Assembly: GCA_015143295.1 (NCBI GenBank)
Contig: CM026557.1
Location: 26,507,760 to 26,571,759, forward strand
Source of the DNA: Tetracentron sinense
Lineage: Eukaryota; Streptophyta; Magnoliopsida; Trochodendrales; Trochodendraceae
Reading direction: 5' to 3'
Length of the DNA: 64,000 nucleotides
Under the pieces are notes generated by a model, which made no database searches, had not been told where the DNA came from, and was given only the letters and a program-made list of their open reading frames with translations. A program made the position numbers and the translations under genes. Positions 21,256 through 32,620 of this stretch are shown in pieces; the first letter of the stretch is position 1, and every line of letters starts with the position of its first letter.

Positions 21256-21960
21256 AAGTCATGCAAATATCATGGTTTCTTAGATCCCAGTTTTGTAACT
21301 TATTAGGGGATTGATTATGTCAGTTTGCAAGTTAGTGAATAAACCCTCATAATAGCAAACTTGCATTCTTCTAAAAATTCTACAGCCTGTGATGAATTAA
21401 TCTTACTATTTGTTTTCCATATTAACTCTTATAGAGAAAGTGGCAGGAGAGAGAGAAAGAGAGGGGAATTATTCTAGGGATACTCCCAAAGTGTACTCCC
21501 ATATATACTCCCTAATCCTAACCATTTATCTCAATTATTAAACAGTTAGGATTCCAGCTGATGTGGCAATAGAAAAGACAAAATAAGCCAACCGAAATCT
21601 TAGTGGTTGGTTATAAACGGTTAGGATTAGGGAGTACCCATAGACTGACTCGAGAGAGGGAGGCATGAGATGTGAGAGAGGGATTAAAACAGGTAACAAC
21701 CGCACTCAACCCATGAAGCCCACACACACACCACACTTAACCCAAGAAGCTTCACCCAAGTGAACCTCAAAACAGGTACCAACCGATTTGAGGCCCAATG
21801 GTACTTTATGAGGTAGAGTCTGTGGAAGTACACTTCCGAGGTGGGACTAAACTTAAGTTGGATTTTTTTGATTAACAATGAAACACCACAACTGCCTATT
21901 CGACTTGGATCATCCGATGTCTTTTAGCCTTGCCTAAACCTATATTACGACATTGGACCA
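21256..21960. other. Intergenic DNA with a small foldback
   Basis: No gene was seen. A perfect 17-bp inverted repeat (ACTCCCTAATCCTAACC at 21507-21523, inverse at 21619-21635) with CCCATA on both sides may be a 129-bp MITE. Confidence 0.4.
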
Positions 21961-21984
21961 CTCTTCGAGTAAACAATAAGATTT

Positions 21985-22440
21985 TGAAATGGGGAGCATG
22001 AATGGATATCAAAGAACTGGCATGGTCGTGATCAATTGGCCAAGATCAAGAGATTCTCTCTATCAGTCACGGTGTGCCTCCTTTGGAAACAAAGGAACTC
22101 TCAAATCTTTCAAAACTCTTTCCTCTCGCCCGATGCTTTCATTCACAAAGCTTCTAACAGAATTCAATTTAGATTCTCATGTCTTCATTTGGCTTCCTCA
22201 AACAACCACCAAAACAGAGATTTTTTTTTGCTTGGGGCTTGAACGCATACTTCTCTCCCAAACCTCTCATTTGTATAAAATGGAATCCTTTGGAGGAACA
22301 AACAATCTGCCTGAACATAGCTAGGGTCAGCTCGTAGTTTCCATGACTTTAGAGGGATTGCTTCTTTTGCTCTAGTTGATGCCTATGCTACTTTATCTAT
22401 CGCGACTCCAAATTCCATCTTGGTTAAAATGGAACTTTGA
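21985..22440 (+). pseudogene. LINE ORF2 C-terminal remnant (zf-RVT and RNase H-like)
   Basis: One frame (22036-22242) reads LSVTVCLLWKQRNSQIFQN, the typical zf-RVT end of plant L1-type LINE ORF2. It is followed, with frameshifts and stops, by WNPLEEQTICLNI and then FRGIASFALVDAYATLS (22260-22420), a degenerate RNase H-like domain. The reverse transcriptase itself is not present. Confidence 0.65.
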
Positions 22441-22854
22441 CTCAAAACACTACATTGATCTGACATCTCATTTCAAAATATCTTATCTTAACAAACATAT
22501 ATGGCATATTAAAACATGAACTTAAAAAATCATTAATTGATTATTATCAATTTTATAATATGCAAAACAGCTAAACCTTAAAAACCTAAGATTATCAACA
22601 TAATCCCAAAATCAATAACTTAACCTAACAACCATCCACAACCAATATCTAAATTATCTTATTACAACCCTTCAAATTAAACCAAAGTCTAATAATCAAA
22701 ATTCAGAAATATGGATATCTATCCAAATGATTCTCCTCGTCCTGAAGATCACCTTCTGATTCTCGTAGTACTCTTCTCCTTGCTCTGCCTTGTAGTCTAA
22801 ACTTGTCAATATAAACATATCGGCTGAGCAACGGAACGTTCAATGGATGTAAAG
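22441..22854 (-). mobile_element. Fragment of another family-Y LTR (Yi)
   Basis: On the - strand GCTCAGCCGATAT (about 22833-22821) and ACAAG (to 22802) match the acceptor-like block of Ya. A frame ending at 22703 closes with LDRYPYF and a stop, like LDRWPYLDYC in Yb. The rest of the small ORF is diverged. The LTR ends were not found. It is interrupted on the right by Yj at 22855 and may continue after 29984. Confidence 0.45.
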
Positions 22855-25042
22855 TGTCACACCCCAAAACCCTTAAACACAATATATCTTATATTGTATA
22901 AGTTTCCGAAGCGTGAACCTGAGACAAACCCCATAAGTGAATGCATTTTATAAACATAAAATCATTCCAGATGTATAACATATCGAGTAACTATAAAGTT
23001 TAATCAAAAGTAAAGTGCTACTAGGTTCTCAACAAGTTCCATCTCTACGTCACCCACTCTCAAAAAGCGATAAAAAGAATATTCTTCTAGATTCTCAGCT
23101 CCTCAAGAGGTCCTATAGACCTTCAAATATCTCCTAAAAAATGTAACCATAGCAAGGGTGAGCACGAAGCTCAGCAAGATGAACACATATGACACATGCA
23201 CACTTGCAATCACAAGTCATTATTACATTTTTACTCAATATGCAATTAAGGACTATACAAGTTAATTCATTTTCTTCATTTTGAATCACATGGTTCACAT
23301 CAGATGGCCCTCGGCAACACCTTTGAAATAGCATCATATTCCGTTATGGCAGCCCCCTTGGCATCACTTCACGGCACGATTAAAGATCTCACACATGTTC
23401 CTCTATTGGTGGCCCTCCTCAACTCCTCATGGATACCGATGGAATCACATATTAGTTCCTACTTTTGGTGGCCCTCGGCTGACGCCTCAAGGATACTGAT
23501 GGAATCGTATGTCATCCATCCCAGGTTAAGTCACCTATAGTCTAACAGTTATAATGGTGTAGCAGAAATAAATGTGTTATATCTTCCCCGCTATGGTGTA
23601 CCATACCACACATAGCAAGGCCGATCTAACTCAAGTTATTAACCAAGGTAAGCTTGTTATGTCCTCCCTGCTATAACTGTATAGCGTCCTATATTTTCAT
23701 AGCAAGAGGCATTTAGCGAAGCTGGGTAAGGTCTATATATTTCAAGCAATTTCACTCAAGCATTCACGAAAGTTGATCATTATAAAGAATAAAACAGATA
23801 TAATATGGTGACAAGATAATGAAGTTAAAGCATGAATATCAATTTAGTAATTAAGAAAAAGTATCATTTAATAGGAGTGATCTAATATGCATAGTTTCTA
23901 AGTTTTAGTATGGGATCATAAACTTGCATAGTTTCTACATTTCAGTTTAGAGAATCAATTAATAAGAAATTTCACCTTACGATCGATCGAGGTACCCAGC
24001 GATTGATCGCAAGCTCGCTTCTCCCTCATTTCTGACTCCAACTCTTAAGAAGCTTCATCTTCATTGTGATGGTTCCATTGAAATTTCATCAATGAAATGG
24101 ACTTCACCCGAAGTTGCTTCATCATCCGGTCCACGACACAAATTGACTCCTTATAAGAAGTGAAAGTAAGGTTTTTTCATTGTTTAAAATCACCCTACTA
24201 TCAAGTCTTTAAGTGTAATCCGAGACCTACAAAATATGATATGTATAGGGCTTGTGTCGGATGTCAAATCCTCACTCATGAACTATGGGGTTAGTATAAA
24301 GAATAAACCAAAAAGAAGTGGAAATTGTAAAATGATTGAGGGATGAGAGTAGTGATTATTTGGAATTTTTAAAACAACTTTGGGAGAGATAATTAAGATC
24401 TACCAATTAAATGACATGAAATTAAAGTACTGAATTAAATAAAGAGGTATGAAAACATTAAATAAAAGTCACTTACAAAAATTAGTCGAACTCGCAATAC
24501 ATCCGTAGAAGAAAAAATTCAGAAACCAGAAACTCACACTAAGCGTAGTTGCAAGTGTTCCGATGGAGGTTTTTGAGAAGAGATTAAGAAAATAAGAGGT
24601 TGAGAAATGAGAGAGAGATATGTTCTTCCCTTAGGCGTAGGGGTGAGGACGTGAGAAAAATGTGAGAAGAGAAGTTAGGGGGGAGGGAACCATCTATAAG
24701 AGAAAGAGAAGGGTGAGTATTTATAGAGGGTGATTAAGATTTTATAAAGATTAGGGCTAGAAAATTGGGTTAGGATTTGTAGAAAGAGATGTGTCGCAAC
24801 CCAAAAATACCCCCTAGGAGTTAGGGATACTTTAGCTCGTGACTTACCATATCCGATACTAAATCATCCTGTAAAAATACACACGGCAAAACATAGCGGA
24901 ATCATAATACAGTGCGGAAGCATGAACTAAAATTTTATTTTCTATATATAATTTGTATTCCAAGTTCGTACATACATAATCAAAAGTAAAGATGGACATG
25001 CCCACCTATCAAAATACAAAATGAATCTCACTATCACTCCAC

Positions 25043-25183
25043 TCAGCAATAGTCTAGATAGGGCCACCTATCTAGATCTCTATCCTCTTGTGGCTGCAAC
25101 AGGATAGGTGGATCCCTTTCTTCCACGTACTCTTCATCAACCCATGGCTCCAGGTTGGGGATGTCGAACTGACCTGCCGACAT
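25043..25183 (-). CDS. Conserved 46-aa small ORF in LTR Yb
   Basis: The function is unknown. It encodes 46 residues, MSAG at the start, EPWVDEEYVEER in the middle and LDRWPYLDYC before the stop. By hand alignment, 30 of 46 residues equal those of the Yc ORF, with no gaps. In the core most nucleotide differences are third-position changes or give D/E and I/V swaps, as expected if the peptide was under selection before the copies diverged. The frame is open further upstream (to 25237), but the MSAG start is shared with Yc. It is acidic with no membrane segment. It overlaps the acceptor-like GCAG, so the coding exon may begin by splicing. Confidence 0.5.
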   Translation of the reverse strand: MSAGQFDIPNLEPWVDEEYVEERDPPILLQPQEDRDLDRWPYLDYC

Positions 25184-25219
25184 AAAATGTACAACTGAGC
25201 ATGAAATACTCAGCGTATA
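25174..25219 (-). other. Splice-acceptor-like block in Yb
   Basis: The - strand reads TACGCTGAGTATTTC, ATGCTCAGTTG and then GTCGGCAG followed by GT. It is positioned directly before and overlapping the small ORF start, as in Ya and Yc. Confidence 0.45.
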
Positions 25220-25387
25220 CATACTACTAGCTAACAATGTTATTACAACAATAATATCACATGCGAGTAATTAAAAGAAATACAGTTCACAAATCATGCT
25301 TAAAACCTATGTAGACATTCATTCGTCAAATCTTATCTTTCGTAGAAAAAAAAACACTTTCTATAGTTCTTATGAGACTTCCTTTCG

Positions 25388-25608
25388 AACCAGAGATTAG
25401 TATCCTTAAAACCTGGGCTACCAATCTCCTTAACAAACCACCAACTTATGAGAACTTCTTGTGAGTAATAGGTTGGTACCTGCAAAACCCTGGGCTACCA
25501 ACCTCCTTGACAATCCTTCCACTTATGAGCATTTTTTATATCTTGACTTAAGAGCAAGATGTTAGCACCCGAACTATCCTGCGGTACCAACATCCTTGAC
25601 AATTCACT
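25388..25608. repeat. Three diverged tandem repeats in Yb
   Basis: CTGGGCTACCAACCTCCTTG-type units occur at about 25408, 25481 and 25580. The same unit is repeated in Yc. Confidence 0.6.
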
Positions 25609-26087
25609 GTAATCATGCATATGAGATCGTACTTGTATTTTCTTAGGAATTTCATTTATTTATTATAATTCTTGATGCTTATGAGAAAACCTCGGTCATG
25701 TAAAACATAAGTGCGTGGAGTGCTTGTAAGCATCATCATGTATATATAGAAAGATTTAAACATTTCATATGGTTTCATATAAGACATATTATCTGTCGCG
25801 CCCCAAAATACCCCCTACGAGTTAAGGGATACTTTAGGTGTGACTATACGTACCTACCAAACCATCCTATAATGAACAAGGTAAATAAATACTGAAACAA
25901 TGAAAATCAGAGCGTGGAAGCTACACATAGATGCGAAAGCGTAAACTAACTTTTTCTTTTCTTCTAAAGTTCCAAAATAGTATTCCAAGTGAACACAAGT
26001 ATATACAAAGCACGTCTAAGTCTAAGGTGGACAGGCTCCACCTATCAAAATGTCACAACTACTCAAAAATCCCCTCGCACTCTCCCC

Positions 26088-26228
26088 TCAACAGTAGTCA
26101 AGGTATGGCCACACGTTGAGGTCTCGTTCCGCCTGAGACTGTAGTGGAATAGACGGCTCTCTCTCCTCTATGTACTCTTCTTCAACCCAAGGCTCCGGGT
26201 TGAGGGCTCCCTCAGTACCTGCCGACAT
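26088..26228 (-). CDS. Conserved 46-aa small ORF in LTR Yc
   Basis: The function is unknown. It encodes 46 residues with MSAG at the start, EPWVEEEYIEERE in the middle and VWPYLDYC before the stop. It is collinear and gap-free with the Yb ORF, and more distantly matches Ya (EPWV, C-terminal DFDFC) and Yd (LWKEEEYIEDPE). The composition is acidic. It has no recognised domain and none of the usual retroelement motifs. It overlaps a splice-acceptor-like GCAG at its fourth codon. Confidence 0.5.
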   Translation of the reverse strand: MSAGTEGALNPEPWVEEEYIEEREPSIPLQSQAERDLNVWPYLDYC

Positions 26229-26262
26229 GAAAGTACGGTTGAGCATGGAATACTCAGCGAGT
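26219..26262 (-). other. Splice-acceptor-like block in Yc
   Basis: The - strand reads CGCTGAGTATTCC, ATGCTCAACCG and then GTCGGCAG followed by GT, the same order and spacing as in Ya and Yb. Confidence 0.45.
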
Positions 26263-26523
26263 ACAAGCTACTAGCTAACCATAACAATTAATAAAATACC
26301 ACAATAGTAATACAATACAGAACAGTAAGAACATCACCAAAAGAAACAATTTTAAACATGGTACGATACAATTATCTTGACGTGCGTGCATGAATGCAAA
26401 AACTTCGATAAAAACTCATGCTTGGAAATCCGTTTCATGTCTCGGTATGGTTTGAGAAAAAAAATCATGTATGCGTGCATGCATGAATGCCTTGTCATCA
26501 TCTTATAAACTTGCATCTTGTAA

Positions 26524-26802
26524 CTTGTGAGCCAGAAGCTAGCACCCGAATCTCCATGGGCTGCCAACCTCCTTGATATATGGTTTTCTTGTGAGCTAGA
26601 GGCTAGTACCCGAATGTCCCTGGGCTACCAACCTCCTTGACAATACGTGAATTTTAGTTACTTGTTTAGTTTTCTTGTGAGATAGAGGCTAGTACACGAA
26701 TGTCCCTGGGCTACCAACCTCCTTGACATGTAGTGTTTTGGGTTTTCTTGTGAGCCAGAGGCTAGTACCCGAATGTCCCTGGGCTACCAACCTCCTTGAC
26801 AT
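26524..26802. repeat. Four tandem repeats in Yc
   Basis: CTTGTGAG...GGCTAGTACCCGAATGT...CTACCAACCTCCTTGACA units begin at 26524, 26588, 26674 and 26747. Spacing varies (64-86 bp) because of short inserts. Confidence 0.8.
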
Positions 26803-27776
26803 GCAATGTTTTCTTGTTGATTATTATATGCATATGCTCTTGAAATCTCGGTCCATGCATACATGCGTGCTCGTGTTCATGGCAATGGTGACAATCATTG
26901 GAAAGCGGATAACAAGAGAGATGTGACATCACAATTCAGTTCATAGTATAAGCATAGGTAAACTTGAGTAATCTACATGGCATTTGATCAATCAGTCCTA
27001 AGAACACATGCCTAAGACCTACTTCCATTTTCTTCATTTAAGTCATTTATTCATAGTTTAGGCATTTTGTCAAACACATAACATGCGATGTTCGATAATA
27101 ATTCATCTTCTTCTTCTTAGTGCATATTTTCGATCCAACCATCAAGGTGAGTTCATTATTGGTAAAATGCCCATCCTCCATGTTCCATTTCACACACCAC
27201 ACACATCCATACATTTCGGCATCCAATCGCCTCAATCAACCCCATACACATCCATAACATTTTCTTATCTTATTTATATTTATTGGAGATGTTACATTTT
27301 ATAGGGAAGGAAAGCATAATAGCAATAATCACATTTCACATTGAAGATAACTAGATTATTGCTAGGGGAAGTTAGTAGGGTGTACTAACCTTGAAATCAA
27401 GGCTTGACCTTGAAGAAACCTTGAAATAGAACCCCAAATGGTAAGGAAGAACCCTTGCTTGAAGAAGGCTTGATTTGGGGAAGAAAGCCCTTGCAAAACG
27501 CCATAGAATCGCTACCCTAGCTTGGAATGGGAACACCACACGAGCTTGAGGTTGGATTTGAATCCAAGCTCTTTTGGGATGATCTTGGGTGTTTAAACCC
27601 TTGATTCACTCTCAAGTTGAAACCCTAGGTTAGAACCATCTTTCTCCTCTCTCTCTATCTTCCAAAATCTTCTATATATCGTGAATGAAGCCTTAAGGCC
27701 CGGGCAAGCCTTAAGAGGAAAGGGTTTAACCCCCAAAAGACGAAAAAGCCCTTACTGAAATTTCTGCAAAAACGCG

Positions 27777-27930
27777 AAGACCGAGCGATCGGTGTTCTGA
27801 CCGAGCGACCGGTCAAAAGCATGCTCTCTGAAAAAATTTTCCATACAAAAATGTTAACTAATCGATAGCCTTCGATCGATCGGTTTTGAACCGATCGATC
27901 GCTACACTGACAGAGCGATCGGTGCTCTGC
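27777..27930. repeat. GATCG palindrome cluster in Yc
   Basis: ACCGAGCGATCGGT, ACCGAGCGACCGGT, CGATCGATCGGT and ACCGATCGATCG lie within about 155 bp. The CCATATCTTTTGACTCGC block lies about 15 bases outside the cluster. Confidence 0.8.
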
Positions 27931-28756
27931 AGGTCCCGACTGTTTTAACCATATCTTTTGACTCGCTCGTCGGATTTCGATGATTCAACTTACGTTGGGT
28001 TCGTCTTTCGAAAATGAACATTTTTGACATTTTAGAATTTCTAATTTCTCCTTTATTTATTAATTAGACTACGAGAAAGGCCAATTAGCTACGAAAGTAC
28101 TATTCATTAAGTATAGAAAAGTCCGGGGTGCTACATTATCATTGTAGTATACATGAACAATTTCTAAAAACATGGGATATTCTCATTCATAGCATTTCGT
28201 CACACCATTCTTGGCCATTACCCCTATTTCATCACATCATGCTTAAATTCATGATTTATTGAAAAATAATAATACTCACCTACAAGCATAACTATATTCA
28301 TCATTATATTGAAAAACCCTCAAATCTTAACTCCTGTTTACTCATTTGATCATAATATAGTGTACCCAAAAGCCTACAGTTACTATTTGTGTTATAACCT
28401 AGTTAGATAATAGGATGTTCTTACTATTTTCATTTAACCCATACATTCAATCTCATTCCATGTTTGTATCATAGCAAAGCTAGATAATAGTAGGTACTTA
28501 CCTCTTGATCACTTCCTAGGTTGGAGAAGAACCCTTGAGTAGAATCACAACTTGATTGAGGAAGATCCTTCCTTGATTTGTGTTTCACTTGATCTTAAAT
28601 CCAAAACCCTCTTTGGAAATCCCCCAAATCTTCTCCCTCTTCTTCTAAGAACTCTATTTAGGTTTAGGTTAACCCAAAACCCTCCAAATGATCTCCTATT
28701 TATAGGCAAAAGGGTGAAAACCCTAAAAAATCACGCACCAAAGGGTTTGATTCGCG

Positions 28757-28912
28757 TGCCTACGATCGTTCGTAGGCTTCTTATGATTGATCGTAGGTTG
28801 TCCAGAGAGTTTGCCCAGTTTCTGGGACTCTATGATCGTTCGTAGTATATCTACGATCGTTCGTAGCTCTTCTACGATAGTTCGTAGGTTATTTACGATC
28901 GTTCGTAACTTT
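28757..28912. repeat. CTACGATCGTTCGTAG cluster in Yb
   Basis: Five to six copies of a 16-bp near-palindrome CTACGATCGTTCGTAG or variants occur in about 155 bp. CCATAACGTTTGACTC follows at about 28953. Confidence 0.85.
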
Positions 28913-29983
28913 GACAAAAAGTTTTCAGATTTTTACGCTTTGGTATTTCAGCCATAACGTTTGACTCATTTATCGAATTTTTCAAATTCAAGTTGCGTTG
29001 GACTCATCATTCAAAGGAAAAAAAAATTTTGTCTAATGGCAAGTCCTAATTCTGAGTTTTTAATTACCTAAATGGGTTCTAAAGCCAACTAGTCTAGAAA
29101 TAGATTTCAGCAACTCATATTTTCAGCAGATCCGACTTCGGAAATCGGATGTTTACCATATCTTAGACTAAGGATATGGAAAAATGGTAAACATGAAACT
29201 CGAAGAGGGTTTAAATACATTTCCAAAAATTTAAGAATCACTCGATTCCGATCAGCGGTGAGAAAACTAAAGCTACTTAAATTTGAGGGTGATGCTAAAG
29301 CATAACCTTATTTGATACTTAGAGTATTCTATACTCTTACTCCTTCATCCCAAACACCCATAACTTAAGAAAATAATCTTAAGGCTTTAATACATGCCAC
29401 AAAGATCTGGGGTTCTACAAGATGGGTGGCTAGGATTAAGGTTTGGTGATAGAGAAGAGATGGATGGTTAGGATTTTGTAGAGAAAGAGATTAGGGTTTT
29501 AACACAATGAGAAATTTAAGGAGAGTTAAAGAGGGAAAGAAAATATGGGAAGATATTGTGAGATTAGAATTACCATGTGAGAGAGAGAAAGTATGGATTT
29601 GAAATAGATGGTTAGGATAGAAGAAGAATGGGTGGCTAGGATTAATTAAAGAGAAAATTAGTTAGGATTTTAAAATTACAAAATGAAAACAAACAAAAAG
29701 AAGCAAAAGGTCTTGAAGGGTCTTTAACATGATCTCCCCCAGCCTTTGTCATTTAAGCTTGCTTCTTTCTTTGTCTTGTAGGGAATATTTCTCAATTGAG
29801 TCTCTTTCTCTTGAAAATGTTTTCTTTAGTTCTTTGGCCTTCTTCATTCACTAGCTCAGCCCATGTTTGACTCGTCTCTATATGATGTAGCTTATTGGCT
29901 CTTTAGCTTTTAATAATGGAGCTTCAATGGTTCCTTTTGGTTTCCTGGTTCCTGAATTTCTTCTAATCTGGGGTCCTGAAACA

Positions 29984-30771
29984 TTAAAGCGCATAATGAG
30001 AATTCATAAAAACAACTTTGAATCTAGACTTTCAGAAACATGTTAAATTCATGCAAATGTACAATTTTTACCAGAAATATGTGTGTTATGCAATAGAGGG
30101 TACCCTTACATAGAAAAGTTTGTAAGAGTACAAATTTTACGTAAAAGAATACTATAATGCTTTAAAATATGTTAGTGAAAAAGAGCACTTTTAAGCAAAT
30201 ATCACCACCTCCAAATAGCATATTGTCAGTCCTTGGCAATCAGTGCAAAAAGTAGAGCTTAAAAGAGCTTGACACATGCTACACACTGTTTTTTATTTTA
30301 CTCAAAGGCAACTCTGTTTTTCAAATTATTGCAAAGATGTAAACATTATTTACACATTAGAACTTAGTCAGTGAATTACAGTAAGAGTACAGATGGACTG
30401 TCAACACAAAAAAAAAAAAAAAATAGACTCAGCGTGTGTGTGTGCTCAATATCATCATTATCTGACAGTAAAGGCTTTCATATCACCTCTAAGATTGTAT
30501 GTCTTGACCTCAATTCTCACTGGTATACCACTCAGAAGTGAATCACACAGAAATGGTCTTTTATCTTTTCTCTCGAGTTATATGTGAGGAGATATGATGA
30601 TGAAAACTGACAAATATCTCACATATCTTGTCTAGAAAGGACATTAGAAAATCCGAAGATCTCATGATAGAAATATCATGTCACTCAGAACCTTAAATCA
30701 AAATCTATAGTTTCTCTTTCTCCATTCTCCACATTTTATGATTGTGTTAACCCATAATTAAGTAGGACTTT
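29984..30771. other. Unassigned AT-rich DNA between LTRs
   Basis: No gene was seen. It may be the continuation of Yi or of the degenerate element into which Yd inserted. It includes an A-run (about 30409-30423) and a short TG repeat. Confidence 0.3.
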
Positions 30772-31272
30772 TGTAGAGACCCGAATTTAATTTCTCGGTA
30801 TTCATGTCATTTATATGAACTTCTTAGAATATGAGTCTAATTTTAAAATACATGTGCTCCTATGAGAATTAATGTGGAATGTCTAAATATAGTTACTCCT
30901 TATATAATAATATAGTAATTGATTTAGTATTATTATTATTATTAAATTAATAGTGTCGGGTTTACGGAACCATCTCATTGCCTAAAACAAGATTAGTATA
31001 TTTATTTTATAACTTCTAGGAGTCTAGGGTTCAAACCTTGGGTTCACAGTATTAACCCAAATGTTTTGGAGTTCTCTTTCACCTTCATCCCAGTTGATGA
31101 GATATTTTGACTTTCAAGAACTTACAATTATGACTTGTCTATTAGACAAGAAATTGTTTCCCTTTGAATGACGAGTCCAACGCAAGTTGAATTGTCTAAT
31201 TCCGATAAATGAGTCAAAAGTTACGGCTAAAATACCGAATAAGGGTTCCATAGAAAAAAAGATATGGGGAGG

Positions 31273-31306
31273 CGATCGATCGCCCATCAGTGTGATTGAT
31301 AGCCCA
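31273..31306. repeat. Palindromes in Yd
   Basis: GGCGATCGATCGCC is a perfect 14-bp palindrome; a degenerate copy (GTGATTGATAGCC) follows. The conserved text (inverse of CCATAACTTTTGACTC) lies just upstream at 31208-31225. Confidence 0.7.
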
Positions 31307-31703
31307 ACACAGGAATTTTTCCAAAAAATCATGATTTTTGACTTTTTGAGCTTCCCTTGGGTCCCCCAACTCTATAAATACCTCTTTAACTCATGAATTA
31401 GGTTTCCAATAGCCTCTTAAACCTTAAATAGAGCTTTTCTAAGAGAATTAAAGAGGAAGAGAATATGATTTTCTGAGATATTCAAAGAGGAAAAAGCCTA
31501 GAGATTTCAAGGATTCAACCAAAGAAGAAGGAAAGAAACTTAAAGATCTTGATCGAGCCTTATTCGCAAGCGTAAGATCGCAGGGAAGCAATCAAGAGAG
31601 GTAAACAACGAACCTAGTTTTCCATATTTTGAATATTAATCTAAAAGATGAATTAAAAGAAGTAAACTTAAGTAAAAACGTAAAAATATGTAGGATCTAT
31701 GAA

Positions 31704-31877
31704 CATGTTTATGATTCCTGTTTCATTATTTATCGAATCGTTAAAGTAGGATGTGAATAGCCATATTTATGATTTTTGTTTCATTATTTCTTGAATCGTT
31801 AAAGTAGGATGTGAATAACCATGTTTATGATTCTTGTTTCACTATTTCTCGAATCGTTAAATTAGGATGTGAAGAAC
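31704..31877. repeat. 58-bp tandem repeat, three copies, in Yd
   Basis: Units begin at 31704, 31762 and 31820. They share CATGTTTATGATT, TCGAATCGTTAAAGTAGG and ATGTGAATA. Confidence 0.85.
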
Positions 31878-32620
31878 CATGTTATATTTTGTTCATGCTT
31901 CAACAAGGGGATTAAGAAATTATATTGAATGTATAAGGATATATTAGGAGAATGAGATGAATGTATTGAATTAAATAGAAGATATGAAAGAATTGAATGA
32001 TTGAGATGAATTATTTGTGGGATTATAATTATATGTTAATTTGATTTTGTGATTACAATTCATGAGAATTATTATTGATAAAATGTCTGGTGTAATTATG
32101 ATATTGATCTCGATTAAACAAAAGGGGATTTTGATATTTAAATTAGATTGTGACATGTGTGTTTAAATATAAACGTTGATTTTAGATTGTCGAATCATTT
32201 GAAATTAAGGTTGTGTGTTTCATTTATGTTTCTTTATACGTGATATACATTTGGGTAAATGAACCTTTGATGAGAGTCAAGCTTGCCTAGGCCTGGTTAA
32301 CATAGTGGAATGAGACGCTATGGTGAGATATCTTATGGCCCTTAACTGTTAGTCTTAGATATAATTTAACCAAATGTGTATCATTGTGCACTCACCAATG
32401 CACATGTATGAAGAGAAAATTAAGGGCACTTGAAAAATCAATTCGGTGAACCTCAAATCAAGGTTTGAGTTGAGAACTCACAAAGTCAAGGGAATGGTTC
32501 GGTTTCCCTAAAAGTCTATCTACCCTTTTTATTATTTTAATAATTAAGCAAGGGACGATAAAATTTAAGTCCGGAATAAGGAAAACCAAGTCCAACTTAA
32601 TTATTGGAACCTCTAGCTCC

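Larger units (their letters stand above)
25794..28135 (-). mobile_element. Solo LTR, family Y (Yc), nested in Yb
   Basis: This 2342-bp LTR has a + strand that begins TGTCGCGCCCC and ends GGGGTGCTACA. The 5-bp duplication TTATC flanks it (25789-25793 and 28136-28140). There is no internal region. It carries the small ORF (26088-26228), an acceptor-like block, four tandem repeats (26524-26802) and a palindrome cluster (27777-27930). Confidence 0.92.
24792..29419 (-). mobile_element. Solo LTR, family Y (Yb), interrupted by Yc
   Basis: The + strand begins TGTCGCAACCC and ends GGGGTTCTACA. The 5-bp duplication AGATG flanks it (24787-24791 and 29420-29424). After removing Yc it is about 2281 bp. 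It holds the small ORF (25043-25183), an acceptor-like block (25174-25219), partial tandem repeats (25388-25608) and a palindrome cluster (28757-28912). Confidence 0.9.
22855..29983 (-). mobile_element. Probable solo LTR, family Y (Yj), host of Yb
   Basis: It starts on the + strand as TGTCACACCCC and is proposed to end at GGTCCTGAAACA (29983). TAAAG precedes it (22850-22854) and recurs one base beyond the right end (29985-29989), so the boundary may be off by one. Its parts 22855-24791 and 29425-29983 are joined across Yb; the sequence reads through the empty site. It has an acceptor-like block (23134-23175), tandem repeats (23303-23510) and GATCGATCG palindromes (23978-24010). The small ORF is not open here. 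Without insertions it is about 2.5 kb. Confidence 0.55.

Noticed and set aside
28552..28845. 97-codon + strand ORF
   Set aside because: It runs through the palindrome cluster of Yb on the antisense strand and is not conserved in the other Y LTRs.
28757..28912. Regular palindromes that could suggest CRISPR or a bacterial operator array
   Set aside because: They lie in a plant solo LTR with an exact target duplication; the spacers are short and repetitive.
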